Positions 26,171-34,554 of a DNA stretch of 64,000 bases are shown here, piece after piece; the stretch's first letter is position 1, and each line of letters starts with the position of its first letter. Position numbers and translations under genes: made by a program. The notes beneath the pieces are model-generated. The model saw nothing but the letters and a program-made list of their open reading frames with translations. It had not been told where the DNA came from and did not search any database. The stretch is from Arthrobacter sp. zg-Y844 (GTDB lineage Bacteria > Actinomycetota > Actinomycetes > Actinomycetales > Micrococcaceae), in NCBI RefSeq assembly GCF_024385465.1, contig NZ_JANFLS010000004.1:450788-514787 (forward strand). Reading direction: 5' to 3'.

Positions 26171-26207
26171 AAAAGCAGCGCCGCCGTGTACCGGCGGCGC
26201 TGCTTTT
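26171..26207 (+). terminator. Bidirectional terminator between the helicase gene and lexA
   Basis: A perfect 16-bp stem (26171-26186 with 26192-26207), loop TGTAC, flanked by an A-run on the left and a T-run on the right. It serves both convergent genes. Confidence 0.92.
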
Positions 26208-26247
26208 GCATGGTCCTTTACGTCCGGCCAGGACGGTCAGCTTGTGC

Positions 26248-27054
26248 CTAGAGCGAACGCATCACTGAGACGACTTTGCCCATAATGGTGGCTTCGTCAC
26301 CGAGGATCGGCTCGTAGCGGGTGTTCTGGGGCAGCAGCCAGGTATGTCCGTTGCGCTGCCGGAAGGTCTTCACGGTTGCCTCGTCTTCGAGCAGGGCCGC
26401 GACAATGTCACCGTTTTCGGCGGTGGGCTGGCGGCGGACAACCACCCAGTCACCGTCGCAGATGGCCGCATCCACCATGGAATCGCCCGCCACCCGAAGC
26501 ATAAACAGGTCGCCGTGCCCTACGAGTTGGCGCGGAAGGGGGACCATCTCTTCGACCTGCTGGTCGGCCAGGATGGGTCCGCCTGCGGCGATCCGCCCGA
26601 CCAGCGGAACCATCGCGGTGTCGATTGCGGTGGTGAGGTCGGAGACGCTGCCGGAACGTTGCGTGCGTGGGCTGCCGCCGCCGGAGCCGCCCTTTGCTGC
26701 ACCCTCAGCAGCCTCCACGGTGTTCCCGTCGTCGCCCGCGTTGCCTTTGCCCCGGCGCACAGGAGCATCGCGGAGCAGGAGCGGAACCAGTATCTCCATG
26801 GCGCGCGGGCGCTTGGGGTCCCGGCGGATGTAGCCCAGCTTCTCCAACTGGCTCAGCTGGTGCGTAACGCTGGAAAGGCTGGCCAGCCCCACTATGTCGC
26901 CGATCTCCCGCATGGACGGGGGATAGCCGTTCGCGTTCACCGAACGCTGGATGGTCTCCAGGATCTTCGTCTGCCGGGCGGTAAGGCCCTTGGTACGTCC
27001 TGCCGGCGCGGGCGCGGCAGGGGAGGGGGTGCTGCCATTGGTAACACGGGCCAC
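26248..27054 (-). CDS. lexA: SOS repressor LexA
   Basis: Represses the SOS regulon and self-cleaves on RecA filaments. 268 aa from a GTG (GGAAG 5 nt before). HTH at residues 25-90 ([12 protein letters not shown], then [18 protein letters not shown]). The cleavage site is Ala157-Gly158, with catalytic Ser192 (GDSM) and Lys229. The linker between the domains is unusually long, about 50 residues rich in Gly and Ser, and an 18-residue Pro/Ala leader precedes the HTH. Autoregulation is likely through the SOS boxes at 27280-27428. Confidence 0.97.
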   Translation of the reverse strand: MARVTNGSTPSPAAPAPAGRTKGLTARQTKILETIQRSVNANGYPPSMREIGDIVGLASLSSVTHQLSQLEKLGYIRRDPKRPRAMEILVPLLLRDAPVRRGKGNAGDDGNTVEAAEGAAKGGSGGGSPRTQRSGSVSDLTTAIDTAMVPLVGRIAAGGPILADQQVEEMVPLPRQLVGHGDLFMLRVAGDSMVDAAICDGDWVVVRRQPTAENGDIVAALLEDEATVKTFRQRNGHTWLLPQNTRYEPILGDEATIMGKVVSVMRSL

Positions 27055-27205
27055 GTCGGCTTCCCTTCACAGTCGGCCCGTGGATGCGGGCCGGATGGTT
27101 CTAGCGGTGTATCTGGTTGGTGCTGCGGTGCTGCGTTGCTGAGGTACTGCGGTGCGTTGATTCGATGCAGTGGTTCGATGCGGTGGTCTATCCCGCCAAG
27201 CCGTT

Positions 27206-27228
27206 TTGTCAGTGCCGGATGGTTAGTT
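27206..27228 (+). promoter_or_regulatory. PafBC-type damage promoter candidate for the LysM gene
   Basis: TTGTCAGTG, then CCGGATGG and TTAGTT. The first element is exact; the -10 is TTAGTT at spacing 8 or TAGTTG at spacing 9, so one mismatch or one extra base. The preceding bases GCCGTTT match those before the recA element, giving an 18-nt identity. It points towards the LysM gene and away from lexA. Confidence 0.6.
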
Positions 27229-27279
27229 GGTCCCAGCCGCTTCCAACAGGTTCAACGCTAGGGGAGCGCAGGCATATTT

Positions 27280-27295
27280 TCAAACATATATTCGA
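27280..27295. promoter_or_regulatory. LexA box 1 of the lexA/LysM region
   Basis: TCAAAC-ATAT-ATTCGA, 10 of 12 matches to TCGAAC-N4-GTTCGA. It is the box nearest to lexA (226 bp from its start). Confidence 0.7.
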
Positions 27296-27335
27296 GCGAG
27301 TCTCGACAATGTTCGTAGATAAGTGCTAGAAATGT

Positions 27336-27351
27336 TCGAGTACAGCTTCGA
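27336..27351. promoter_or_regulatory. LexA box 2 (weak, overlaps box 3)
   Basis: TCGAGT-ACAG-CTTCGA, 9 of 12 matches. It shares TCGA with the perfect box 3, so the two cannot be filled independently. Confidence 0.5.
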
Positions 27352-27363
27352 ACATATGTTCGA
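27348..27363. promoter_or_regulatory. LexA box 3 (perfect)
   Basis: TCGAAC-ATAT-GTTCGA, a perfect 16-bp palindrome and the best LexA site in the window. It is central between lexA and the LysM gene. Confidence 0.93.
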
Positions 27364-27412
27364 CCCTGAGTAGAAAACGGTCCACCGACACCTCGGCGGA
27401 CCCACCAGATGT

Positions 27413-27428
27413 TCGAATGCAGTTTCGA
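27413..27428. promoter_or_regulatory. LexA box 4, nearest the LysM gene
   Basis: TCGAAT-GCAG-TTTCGA, 10 of 12 matches, 80 bp before the LysM ATG. Confidence 0.7.
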
Positions 27429-27507
27429 GCCACACTGTTTTCCCGGTGCTTTTTACGGGAGGCGGGGGAATCGGCGGAGCTGCTCTTCGGACCGGAAAGG
27501 TATTGAC

Positions 27508-27954
27508 ATGTCAGTACACGTACTTCCCCTCACTGCACAGAGCATCACTGCACAGAGCATCACCGCGCAGAGCCTCACCGGATCTTCCCCCGACCGGGCG
27601 GCCGGCCCCGCCCGCATGGCCACCACCGCGGACGCCCAGGCATCTGTCCCGCTGCGCCTGACTCGCCGCGGCCGGCTCGTCCTGGTCGGCGCCCCGCTGA
27701 TGATCGTGGCCGCCGCACTGCTGGCCTTCATCGGATTCTTCACCGCACCGGCCATGGCCTCGGGGGACTCCCCGGAACAGACACGCACCATCCAGGTGGG
27801 TGTATCCGCCGGGGATTCACTGTGGTCGCTCGCCACCGAGTTCGCTCCGGACCGGGATCCCCGCACCGTGGTCGCCGACATCGTGGAACTCAACAACCTG
27901 GCGGACGCCACCGTCCCTGCCGGCAGCCAGATTTACATCCCGGTCTCACGCTGA
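27508..27954 (+). CDS. LysM membrane protein, likely SOS cell-division inhibitor (Rv2719c/ChiZ/YneA-like)
   Basis: 148 aa from ATG 27508 (GGAAAGG 7 nt before). A cytoplasmic N-terminus with a short repeat (three AQSIT/AQSLT units at residues 10-23), one membrane helix near 57-80, and an extracytoplasmic LysM domain at about 90-147 (VSAGDSLWSLATEF, IVELNNL, IYIPVS). The position divergent from lexA behind four LexA boxes is that of M. tuberculosis Rv2719c and Bacillus yneA, which delay septation after DNA damage. Function inferred from context and architecture. No nrdR follows; hisC does. Confidence 0.85.
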   Translation: MSVHVLPLTAQSITAQSITAQSLTGSSPDRAAGPARMATTADAQASVPLRLTRRGRLVLVGAPLMIVAAALLAFIGFFTAPAMASGDSPEQTRTIQVGVSAGDSLWSLATEFAPDRDPRTVVADIVELNNLADATVPAGSQIYIPVSR

Positions 27955-27981
27955 TCCACCGGCCAGCGCGCTCCGGTGATC
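27953..27981 (+). terminator. Hairpin at the end of the LysM gene
   Basis: GATC-C-ACCGG pairs with CCGGTGATC (9 bp with one bulged C, 10-nt loop), overlapping the stop codon and followed by CTTACC. A weak terminator candidate. Confidence 0.4.
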
Positions 27982-28049
27982 CTTACCTGCGTGCCCGTAA
28001 CAGAGGGGTGCTGGAAGTCCCTCAAATACAACGTCACCGCAGTCCGTCC

Positions 28050-28055
28050 TAAGCT
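28050..28055 (+). promoter_or_regulatory. TAAGCT -10 hexamer of the his operon (leaderless type)
   Basis: TAAGCT lies 6 nt before the hisC GTG at 28062, so the operon's first gene would be leaderless, with no room for a leader-peptide attenuator. Confidence 0.5.
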
Positions 28056-28061
28056 GTAGAA

Positions 28062-29162
28062 GTGAACGAACAGCTGGAAAACCTGAACAGACTTCCCCTG
28101 CGCGATGATCTGCGGGGCCTGACCCCGTACGGCGCCCCTCAGCTGGATGTGCCCATCCTGCTGAACGTCAACGAAAATACCCACGGACTTCCAGAGCATG
28201 TGCGCCGGGCCATTCTGGCCGAGATTGAATCAGTGGTCGCCGGCCTGAACCGATATCCCGACCGCGAATTCACCCTGCTGCGGGAAAACCTGGCCAAATA
28301 TCTCGGCCACGGACTGGCTGCGGAGAATATCTGGGCCGGGAACGGTTCCAACGAGGTTCTCCAGCAGATCCTGCAGGCGTTCGGCGGACCCGGGCGGACG
28401 GCCATGAGCTTCCCGCCCACCTACTCCATGTACCCGCTGCTCGCCAGCGGCACCGGCACCGCGTACGTCACCGGCTCGCGGGAGCGGGACTTCTCCCTGA
28501 CCCCCGAATCGGCTGCGGAGCAGATCCGGGCGCAGGCACCCAATATCGTGATCCTGTGCACCCCGAACAATCCCACGGGTACCGCCCTGGAACTGGACGT
28601 GATCGAAGCCGCCTATGAAGCGGGAGAAGCTTCGAACGCCATCGTCGTCGTTGATGAGGCGTATGCAGAGTTTTCCCACGTCGATACCCCCAGTGCGCTG
28701 CAGCTGCTCCCTGGCCGGGAGCGGCTGATTATCTCCCGGACCATGTCGAAGGCCTTCGCACTCGCCGGGGCCCGGATCGGCTACCTTGCCGCAGCGCCGC
28801 AGATTGCGGACGCCCTGCGGCTGGTCCGCCTGCCCTACCACCTCTCCGCCATCACCCAGGCGACGGCGAATGCTGCCCTCACGCACGCCGATGCGCTCCT
28901 CTCCAATGTGGAAGACATCAAGGGCCAGCGGGACCGCATCGTGAAAGAACTGCGTGCGCTCGGACTGGAACCGGCGCCGTCGGACGCCAATTTCGTGCTG
29001 TTCAGCGGTATGGAGAATCCCCGGGCGGTATGGGAAGGCCTGCTCGAAGCCGGGGTCCTCGTCCGTGACATCGGCATCGAGGGCCACCTGAGGGTCACAG
29101 CCGGCACCGAAGCCGAAACCACTGCGTTCCTGACGCGGCTGCGGGAACTGCTCGCTGCCTGA
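28062..29162 (+). CDS. hisC: Histidinol-phosphate aminotransferase HisC
   Basis: PLP enzyme converting imidazole-acetol phosphate to histidinol phosphate. 366 aa, fold-type I. Seen: LNVNENTHGLP near the start, NGSNEVLQQILQAFGGPG, CTPNNPTGT, VVDEAYAEFS, and the PLP-lysine region SRTMSKAFALAGARIGY. GTG 28062 is set by the N-terminal alignment and the TAAGCT hexamer. First gene of hisC-hisB-hisH-priA; hisD, which usually precedes it in actinobacteria, is not in the window. Confidence 0.96.
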   Translation: MNEQLENLNRLPLRDDLRGLTPYGAPQLDVPILLNVNENTHGLPEHVRRAILAEIESVVAGLNRYPDREFTLLRENLAKYLGHGLAAENIWAGNGSNEVLQQILQAFGGPGRTAMSFPPTYSMYPLLASGTGTAYVTGSRERDFSLTPESAAEQIRAQAPNIVILCTPNNPTGTALELDVIEAAYEAGEASNAIVVVDEAYAEFSHVDTPSALQLLPGRERLIISRTMSKAFALAGARIGYLAAAPQIADALRLVRLPYHLSAITQATANAALTHADALLSNVEDIKGQRDRIVKELRALGLEPAPSDANFVLFSGMENPRAVWEGLLEAGVLVRDIGIEGHLRVTAGTEAETTAFLTRLRELLAA

Positions 29163-29282
29163 GCGGAAGCCGGGTGCCCAGGATGACCCCGGTTTCAGTG
29201 AGTCGGGGCGTTCGGGACTAAACTGATGACCTGCCGGGGCTTTGCCTATTGACCCCGCTTCCAATTTTCGTGAAGGAACCCC

Positions 29283-29900
29283 ATGACTGTGGAGACCGCC
29301 ACCGGACGCACCGCCCGCCTTGAGCGGACCACCAGCGAATCGTCTGTCTTCGTCGAGCTGGACCTGGACGGCACCGGCCGCGCCGATATCAGCACCTCGG
29401 TGCCGTTCTATGACCACATGCTGACGGCGCTGGCCAAGCACTCGCTGATGGACCTCACCGTCCGGGCCACCGGCGACACCCACATCGACGTCCACCACAC
29501 GGTCGAGGACATCGCGATCAGCATCGGCGAGGCGCTGAAGACTGCCCTGGGCACCAAGGCCGGCATCCGCCGCTTCGGCGAAGCCACGGTACCCCTGGAC
29601 GAGGCGCTGGCAAACGCCGTCGTCGATATTTCCGGGCGTCCCTACCTGGTGCACTCCGGGGAACCCGCCGGCCAGGAATACCACCTGATCGGCGGACACT
29701 TCACCGGATCCCTGACCCGCCACGTGTTCGAAGCCATCACCCTGCACGCCCAGATCTGCCTTCACATGCGGGTCCTTGGCGGACGCGATCCGCACCACAT
29801 CGTCGAGGCCCAGTTCAAGGCCTTCGCCCGCGCCCTGCGTGCAGCCGTCGAATCCGATCCGCGCGTCGAGGGCATCCCCTCCACAAAGGGAGCACTGTGA
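29283..29900 (+). CDS. hisB: Imidazoleglycerol-phosphate dehydratase HisB
   Basis: Monofunctional dehydratase (205 aa; no phosphatase domain). The metal-binding duplicated motifs are present: FYDHML and [16 protein letters not shown] in the first half, [16 protein letters not shown] and [17 protein letters not shown] in the second. ATG 29283 follows GAAGGAACCCC. A 120-bp gap follows hisC. It overlaps hisH by 4 nt. Confidence 0.97.
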   Translation: MTVETATGRTARLERTTSESSVFVELDLDGTGRADISTSVPFYDHMLTALAKHSLMDLTVRATGDTHIDVHHTVEDIAISIGEALKTALGTKAGIRRFGEATVPLDEALANAVVDISGRPYLVHSGEPAGQEYHLIGGHFTGSLTRHVFEAITLHAQICLHMRVLGGRDPHHIVEAQFKAFARALRAAVESDPRVEGIPSTKGAL

Positions 29901-30535
29901 GTCCCCGCAACGTCACTGTCCTGGACTACGGATCCGGCAACATCCGGTCGGCTGTCCGCGCCCTGGAGCACGCCGGCGCCAACGTCACACTCAGCGCCAA
30001 GCCTGACGATGTGCTGAACGCCGATGGGTTGGTGGTGCCCGGTGTTGGAGCCTTCGCGGCGGTAATGCAGGGCCTCAAGGACGTGGACGCGATCCGCATG
30101 ATCGGGCGCCGCGTAGCCGGCGGCCGGCCGGTTCTGGGTATCTGCGTAGGCCTGCAGGTCCTCTTTGACGAAGGCGTGGAACACGGTGTCCGGACCAAGG
30201 GGATGGGCGAATGGCCCGGCGTGGTCGAGCGGCTGGCCGCCGACGTCGTACCCCACATGGGCTGGAACACCGTGACTCCGCCCGAAGGATCGGCACTGTT
30301 TGAGGGCATCGAGAACGAGCGGTTCTACTTTGTACACAGCTACGGGGTGCAGAAATGGGACTTCGACGTCACCCAGCCGGCCATGCGCCCGCCGCAGGTG
30401 ACGTGGGCGGACCACGGCGGCCCGTTCATCGCCGCGGTGGAGAACGGCGCCCTGTCGGCCACCCAGTTCCATCCGGAAAAGTCCGGTGACGCCGGTGCGG
30501 CGCTGCTGAACAACTGGCTGAAGACCCTGGGCTAG
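29897..30535 (+). CDS. hisH: Imidazole glycerol phosphate synthase glutaminase subunit HisH
   Basis: Class I glutamine amidotransferase that feeds ammonia to HisF. 212 aa from GTG 29897. Nucleophile Cys83 in LGICVGLQ, and the His-x-Glu pair in TQFHPEKSG near the C-terminus. YGSGNIRSA opens the protein. HisF is not in the window. Confidence 0.96.
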   Translation: MSPRNVTVLDYGSGNIRSAVRALEHAGANVTLSAKPDDVLNADGLVVPGVGAFAAVMQGLKDVDAIRMIGRRVAGGRPVLGICVGLQVLFDEGVEHGVRTKGMGEWPGVVERLAADVVPHMGWNTVTPPEGSALFEGIENERFYFVHSYGVQKWDFDVTQPAMRPPQVTWADHGGPFIAAVENGALSATQFHPEKSGDAGAALLNNWLKTLG

Positions 30536-30543
30536 GCACCGAT

Positions 30544-30702
30544 ATGTGGAGCGTTATCCTCATGGGCCTGGCCGGACTGCTCATCGGCGGTGCGGTCTCC
30601 TTCCGCAGCCAGGGCATGTCCAAAATCATCGTTATCAGTTTCTGGGTCCTGGCCGGAATGGCCCTGCTGGGCGCGTACCTGCTGACCCTCGACCTCTCCT
30701 GA
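30544..30702 (+). CDS. Small two-helix membrane protein within the his operon
   Basis: 52 aa from ATG 30544. Two hydrophobic helices (about residues 3-18 and 26-48) are joined by a short basic turn, SFRSQGMSK. It lies 8 nt after hisH and 22 nt before priA, same strand, filling the gap exactly as a gene would. I do not recognise a family. It is too short for standard ORF cut-offs. Whether it is translated is inferred from frame, composition and spacing; the ribosome site (TAGGCACCG) is weak. Confidence 0.6.
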   Translation: MWSVILMGLAGLLIGGAVSFRSQGMSKIIVISFWVLAGMALLGAYLLTLDLS

Positions 30703-30724
30703 CCCCACCACCGAAAGCATCCAA

Positions 30725-31474
30725 ATGCCCTTCAGCGAAACCCCTGTCCTTGAACTGCTGCCCGCCGTAGACGTAGCGGACGGCCAAGCCGTGCGACTGG
30801 TGCAGGGCGAGGCGGGCAGCGAGACCAGCTACGGCGATCCGCTGGACGCAGCCCTGGCCTGGCAGAACGACGGCGCCGAATGGGTCCATCTCGTGGACCT
30901 CGACGCGGCGTTCGGGCGCGGCTCGAATCTCGACCTCCTCAGCCGTGTGGTGAAGTCCCTGGACATCAAGGTGGAACTGTCCGGCGGGATCCGGGACGAC
31001 GAGTCGCTGGAAAAGGCACTGGAGCTCGGTGCCGCCCGGGTCAATCTGGGAACCGCGGCACTGGAGAACCCGGGGTGGACCGCCAGTGCCATTGCCCGCT
31101 ACGGCCAGGCCATCGCCGTCGGCCTTGACGTGCGCGGCACCACCCTCGCCGCACGCGGCTGGACCCAGGAAGGCGGGGACCTCTGGGAGGTCCTGGCCCG
31201 GCTGGAAGAGGCCGGCTGTGCCCGCTACGTGGTTACCGACGTGACGAAGGACGGCACGCTGCGCGGACCCAACCTGGAACTGCTCCGCGAGGTACTGAAA
31301 CGCACCGACCGTCCGGTGGTCGCCTCCGGCGGCATCTCCAGCCTCGATGACCTGGCTGCGCTCCGGGAACTGGTTCCGCTGGGGCTCGAGGGCACCATTG
31401 TGGGCAAGGCGCTCTACGCCGGCGCGTTCACGTTGCCCCAGGCCTTCGACGTCGCCGGGCACCCGGAACGCTAG
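30725..31474 (+). CDS. priA: Bifunctional HisA/TrpF isomerase PriA
   Basis: Beta-alpha barrel that isomerises both ProFAR (histidine) and PRA (tryptophan), the actinobacterial replacement for separate HisA and TrpF. 249 aa. [24 protein letters not shown] carries the catalytic Asp in the strand-1 position; [10 protein letters not shown] and [11 protein letters not shown] carry the phosphate sites and the second acid. TrpF activity is inferred from the lineage rather than shown by the sequence. Confidence 0.93.
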   Translation: MPFSETPVLELLPAVDVADGQAVRLVQGEAGSETSYGDPLDAALAWQNDGAEWVHLVDLDAAFGRGSNLDLLSRVVKSLDIKVELSGGIRDDESLEKALELGAARVNLGTAALENPGWTASAIARYGQAIAVGLDVRGTTLAARGWTQEGGDLWEVLARLEEAGCARYVVTDVTKDGTLRGPNLELLREVLKRTDRPVVASGGISSLDDLAALRELVPLGLEGTIVGKALYAGAFTLPQAFDVAGHPER

Positions 31475-31476
31475 GT

Positions 31477-32325
31477 ATGGCAGCACGCGAACTACCGGGC
31501 CACATTGCGGCGGCCCTTGCCGGCGCCGGCGGCCCCACCGATTCGGCGGGCCGGCCGTGGTCCGGACGGGACCTGGCCGGCGAGGGAAACCCGCTGCACA
31601 ACTTCGACTCAGACAACGGGCAGACCGACGCAGGGTACGCGGCGGCCCTGGCGAAACTGATTGCCGGGAGCGGAAGCGAAGCGGAAGTCGTAGCCTCCCT
31701 GGCCACGGCCCGCGTCTTCGTGCCGATCATCGCCGTGCTGGGGGAGGAAGCCGAGTCCGACCACGGGCTGACCGCGGACAAGCAGGCCGATATGGCGCTT
31801 GTGACGCTCAACGCCCCGGACGGCCGCAAGGCGCTGCCGGTGTTCACCTCGGTGGACGCCTTGGAACACTGGCATCCCGAAGCCCGGCCGGTTGCGGTCT
31901 ACGCCAACCGTGCCGCACTCTCCGCCGTCGCCGAAGACGCCCAGCTGCTGGTTATCGACCCGGGAGCCGAGTTCACCTTCGTGGTGCGGCGCCCGGCCAT
32001 GTGGGCCCTGGCCCGGCAACAGGAGTGGGTGCCCTCCTATGCCGACGCCGGCCTCGTCGCGGCGGCTGAAGCCGCCGCCGGGCCGGATCCGCGGATCCTG
32101 GCCGTCACCCTCCAACAGGGGCCGGGGACCGCGTCGCGGACCGCCGCCGGTACTCCGGTGGCCGGGGGAGGGGCCGGTCCTGAGCTTAGAATGGTGCTTC
32201 AGCTAGCGCCCGGACTTGATCCGCAGGACGTTTCTGCCCTGGCGGCCGGACTGCAGCAGCGCCTGACTGCCAACCCCGAGTTTGTTGAGCGCGTGGATTC
32301 ACTTGACCTGAAGATCACGCGCTGA
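31477..32325 (+). CDS. SseB-family protein
   Basis: 282 aa, 2 nt after priA, so probably cotranscribed. The central part (ARVFVPIIAVLG, DGRKALPVFTSVDALEHWHP, VVIDPGAEFTFVVRRP region) is the SseB N-terminal domain found widely in actinobacteria next to priA; the C-terminal third is less conserved. No enzymatic motif is seen. The function is unknown, and the link to histidine synthesis may be only positional. Confidence 0.8.
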   Translation: MAARELPGHIAAALAGAGGPTDSAGRPWSGRDLAGEGNPLHNFDSDNGQTDAGYAAALAKLIAGSGSEAEVVASLATARVFVPIIAVLGEEAESDHGLTADKQADMALVTLNAPDGRKALPVFTSVDALEHWHPEARPVAVYANRAALSAVAEDAQLLVIDPGAEFTFVVRRPAMWALARQQEWVPSYADAGLVAAAEAAAGPDPRILAVTLQQGPGTASRTAAGTPVAGGGAGPELRMVLQLAPGLDPQDVSALAAGLQQRLTANPEFVERVDSLDLKITR

Positions 32326-32358
32326 CCCGTCCGGCGTAGCCGCCAGAAGAGAACTGCC

Positions 32359-33669
32359 GTGAATTTTGGCCTGTACCGCGAGATGCTGCGGATAGCTCCT
32401 ATCCGCCGTGTCCTGCTCATCGGGATGATCGCCCGTTTCCCGCATTCCGCCGCCGGCGTGCTGCTGACCCTGCACGTGGTCAACACCATGGACAAGGGCT
32501 ACGCGGCCGCCGGCGCGGTAGCCGCCGTCGTCACCATCGGCATCGCAGTGGGTGCCCCCTGGCGAGGCCGCCGCGTGGACACCGTGGGCCTGAGGCGTGC
32601 CCTGATTCCCTCGGTTATTGCCGAGGCTGTCATCTGGAGCCTTGCTCCGCACGCCAGCTTCGAATGGCTGCTGGTCCTGGCGCTGATCGGCGGCGTGTTC
32701 ACGCTTCCGGTCTTCAGCGTGGTGCGGCAGTCGCTGGGCGTCCTGGCCACCGGCGAACAGCGGCGCACCGCCTTTGCCCTGGATTCCATCGCCACCGAGC
32801 TTATTTTCATGATGGGCCCTGCCCTGGGCGCGGTAATAGCAACGCGCTCGTCCGTCATCGGACTGACCGCAGTCGGGGTCTCCGCCGCCGTAGCGGGACT
32901 GCTGCTGATCTGGTTCAACCCGCCCACCCGGACCGCGGAACCCCGGAATGCCGTGACCGCCGCAGACGAGCAGGATGCCGCCGCGGCCGCCGCGGTCGCC
33001 GTGGCCCCGGCAAACGTGCAGGAAGCACCGATGGAGCTCACCGGTGCGGGGCTGCCGGACGGGCCGCAGAACCTGTTCGGCAGGCTGCGAAACGGCCTCG
33101 CGGGGAACTTCGGCTGGTTCACCCCGAGCGTGGCCGTGGTCTTTGCCGTCGCCGTCGGCGCCGGCCTGCTGCTGTCGAGCACCGACGTCGGCATGGTGGC
33201 GCTGGTGGAAGCAGGCGGAAACCCGTCAGAGGTCGGCATCGTGTTCGTGGCGTGGTGCGCAGCCTCCGCTGTCGGCGGGATTCTCTACGGTGCCATGAAC
33301 CGGCGGATCTCACCGATGCTGCTTCTGCTGGCCATGGCTGTCCTGACCATGCCGATGACTTTCGCCACCAGCACCCTCAGCCTGGCGCTGCTTTCCATCC
33401 CCGCGGGCCTGCTCTGCGCGCCGGTGCTGTCCTCGGCATCCGAGCGGGTTGCCGACCTCGTGTCGGAGGAACGGCGGGGTGAAGCGATGGGCTGGTACGG
33501 CTCGTCAATGACCGCCGGCACCGCACTGGGCGCGCCGGTGGCAGGCCTGGCCATCGACGTCATAGGCCCCTGGTCCGGCTTCCTGATGGCCGGCGGCGCC
33601 GCATCGGTGCTGGTGCTGGTGACGCTTACGGTCCGATGGTTCGCCCGGCGCACGGCTCCGGTCAGCTAG
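32359..33669 (+). CDS. MFS transporter
   Basis: 436 aa, about twelve hydrophobic helices in two halves joined by an Ala/Glu-rich loop near residues 196-245. The N-half has the GAPWRGRRVDTVGLRRAL loop that corresponds to the MFS motif between TM2 and TM3. GTG 32359 is 33 nt after the SseB gene. Substrate unknown. Ends at a three-way-junction terminator shared with the convergent DUF1844 gene. Confidence 0.88.
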   Translation: MNFGLYREMLRIAPIRRVLLIGMIARFPHSAAGVLLTLHVVNTMDKGYAAAGAVAAVVTIGIAVGAPWRGRRVDTVGLRRALIPSVIAEAVIWSLAPHASFEWLLVLALIGGVFTLPVFSVVRQSLGVLATGEQRRTAFALDSIATELIFMMGPALGAVIATRSSVIGLTAVGVSAAVAGLLLIWFNPPTRTAEPRNAVTAADEQDAAAAAAVAVAPANVQEAPMELTGAGLPDGPQNLFGRLRNGLAGNFGWFTPSVAVVFAVAVGAGLLLSSTDVGMVALVEAGGNPSEVGIVFVAWCAASAVGGILYGAMNRRISPMLLLLAMAVLTMPMTFATSTLSLALLSIPAGLLCAPVLSSASERVADLVSEERRGEAMGWYGSSMTAGTALGAPVAGLAIDVIGPWSGFLMAGGAASVLVLVTLTVRWFARRTAPVS

Positions 33670-33686
33670 CTTCCGGGCACGAAAAA

Positions 33687-33748
33687 GCCCGAAGAGCCTG
33701 CCGCGGATTCCGCGGTACCGGCAGCTGCCGGCATCAGGCCCTTCGGGC
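33687..33748 (-). terminator. Branched terminator between the MFS and DUF1844 genes
   Basis: An outer stem (33687-33694 with 33741-33748, extended by 33696-33700 with 33735-33739) encloses two side hairpins (CCGCGG-ATT-CCGCGG and CCGGCA-GC-TGCCGG). On the minus strand a run of five T follows (A-run at 33682-33686), so it suits the DUF1844 gene best. Confidence 0.75.
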
Positions 33749-33777
33749 ATTCAATGGTGTGGGGGAGGAGGGGAGTC

Positions 33778-34206
33778 CTAGCTGACGGGACCGGTGAACT
33801 TTTCGCCCGGACCCTTGCCCGGGGCATCCTGGATAACGGAGGCTTCCCGGAAGGCCAGCTGCAGGGAACGCAGTCCATCGCGCAACGGACCGGCATGCTG
33901 GCTGCCGATCTCCGGAGCGGCGGCGGTGACGAAACCGGCAAGGGCGGTAATCAGCTTGCGGGCCTCGTCCAGGTCCTTGAGCTCCTCGGCGTCATCGCCT
34001 TCGGCCAGGCCGCACTTCACGGCTGCTGCGCTCATCAGGTGCACGGCCGCCGTCGTAATGACTTCGATGGCCGGCACCTCGGCGATGTCGCGCATCTGCT
34101 CGACGACTTCCTGCTGTGCTGCTGCCGCAGATTCGGACTCTGCTGATGTTCCCGGGAAGGAGTGGCGGGTTGCCTCGCCTGCCGGATTGCTCTGTGGGGT
34201 ACTCAT
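33778..34206 (-). CDS. DUF1844 protein
   Basis: 142 aa from the ATG at 34206. The helical core ([53 protein letters not shown]) is the DUF1844 family, whose gene commonly lies divergent from infC in actinobacteria. A Ser/Ala-rich N-terminus and a Gly/Lys-rich tail flank it. Function unknown. The upstream frame is open for 36 more codons, but these do not look conserved. Confidence 0.85.
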   Translation of the reverse strand: MSTPQSNPAGEATRHSFPGTSAESESAAAAQQEVVEQMRDIAEVPAIEVITTAAVHLMSAAAVKCGLAEGDDAEELKDLDEARKLITALAGFVTAAAPEIGSQHAGPLRDGLRSLQLAFREASVIQDAPGKGPGEKFTGPVS

Positions 34207-34554
34207 ACTGGTAAGCTTGTCACAGACCGACTGGTTGTCGTTACTTTCAATGCCCATCACGGGCAGGATGAAAATCACACTTTCCTCCTGGAAGCCTACG
34301 GCGCCGGTATGCAAGCGGAGACCCCTCCCACCCGCGTCAGCCTGACCGCCCTCGTTGGCGGCAGAGTTGCCGGGTTCAGGTCGGCCCCGGACGGGCTGCA
34401 GTATTACTGCGGTTTATTCCGGGAGCTAACTGCCTTCGAACTGGCTTCGGAGCAGTTGCTGCCGACCCCCTACAGGGCCTTCGATTGCGCTTGCAATTGG
34501 AGGCCTTCTTCATTTGCAGGCGGTAGCCGTTTTGAAGAGCACAGGAGCTGCAAC
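34207..34554 (+). promoter_or_regulatory. infC leader region with attenuator-like hairpin
   Basis: The 348 bp between the divergent DUF1844 and infC genes contain no gene I can support. A weak promoter pair may lie near 34217-34246 (TTGTCA ... TACTTT). At 34474-34507 RNA would form a 15-bp stem with a GCUU loop (three G-U pairs), followed by CTTCATTT, 48 nt before the infC start: terminator-like, so possibly an attenuator for infC-rpmI-rplT. I do not recognise a described leader family. Confidence 0.45.

Noticed and set aside
27301..27316. A fifth LexA box (TCGACAATGTTCG) between boxes 1 and 2
   Set aside because: The half-sites are 3 nt apart instead of 4, so the palindrome is out of register.
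30544..30702. Treating the small his-operon frame as non-coding spacer
   Set aside because: The two hydrophobic helices, the fit between neighbouring genes and the same strand favour a gene, so it is listed with moderate confidence.
34162..34554. Open frame upstream of and continuous with infC
   Set aside because: It overlaps the promoter region and the start of the divergent DUF1844 gene. The residues before ISEPRIND are not IF3-like, and the ATT with AGGAG explains the start.
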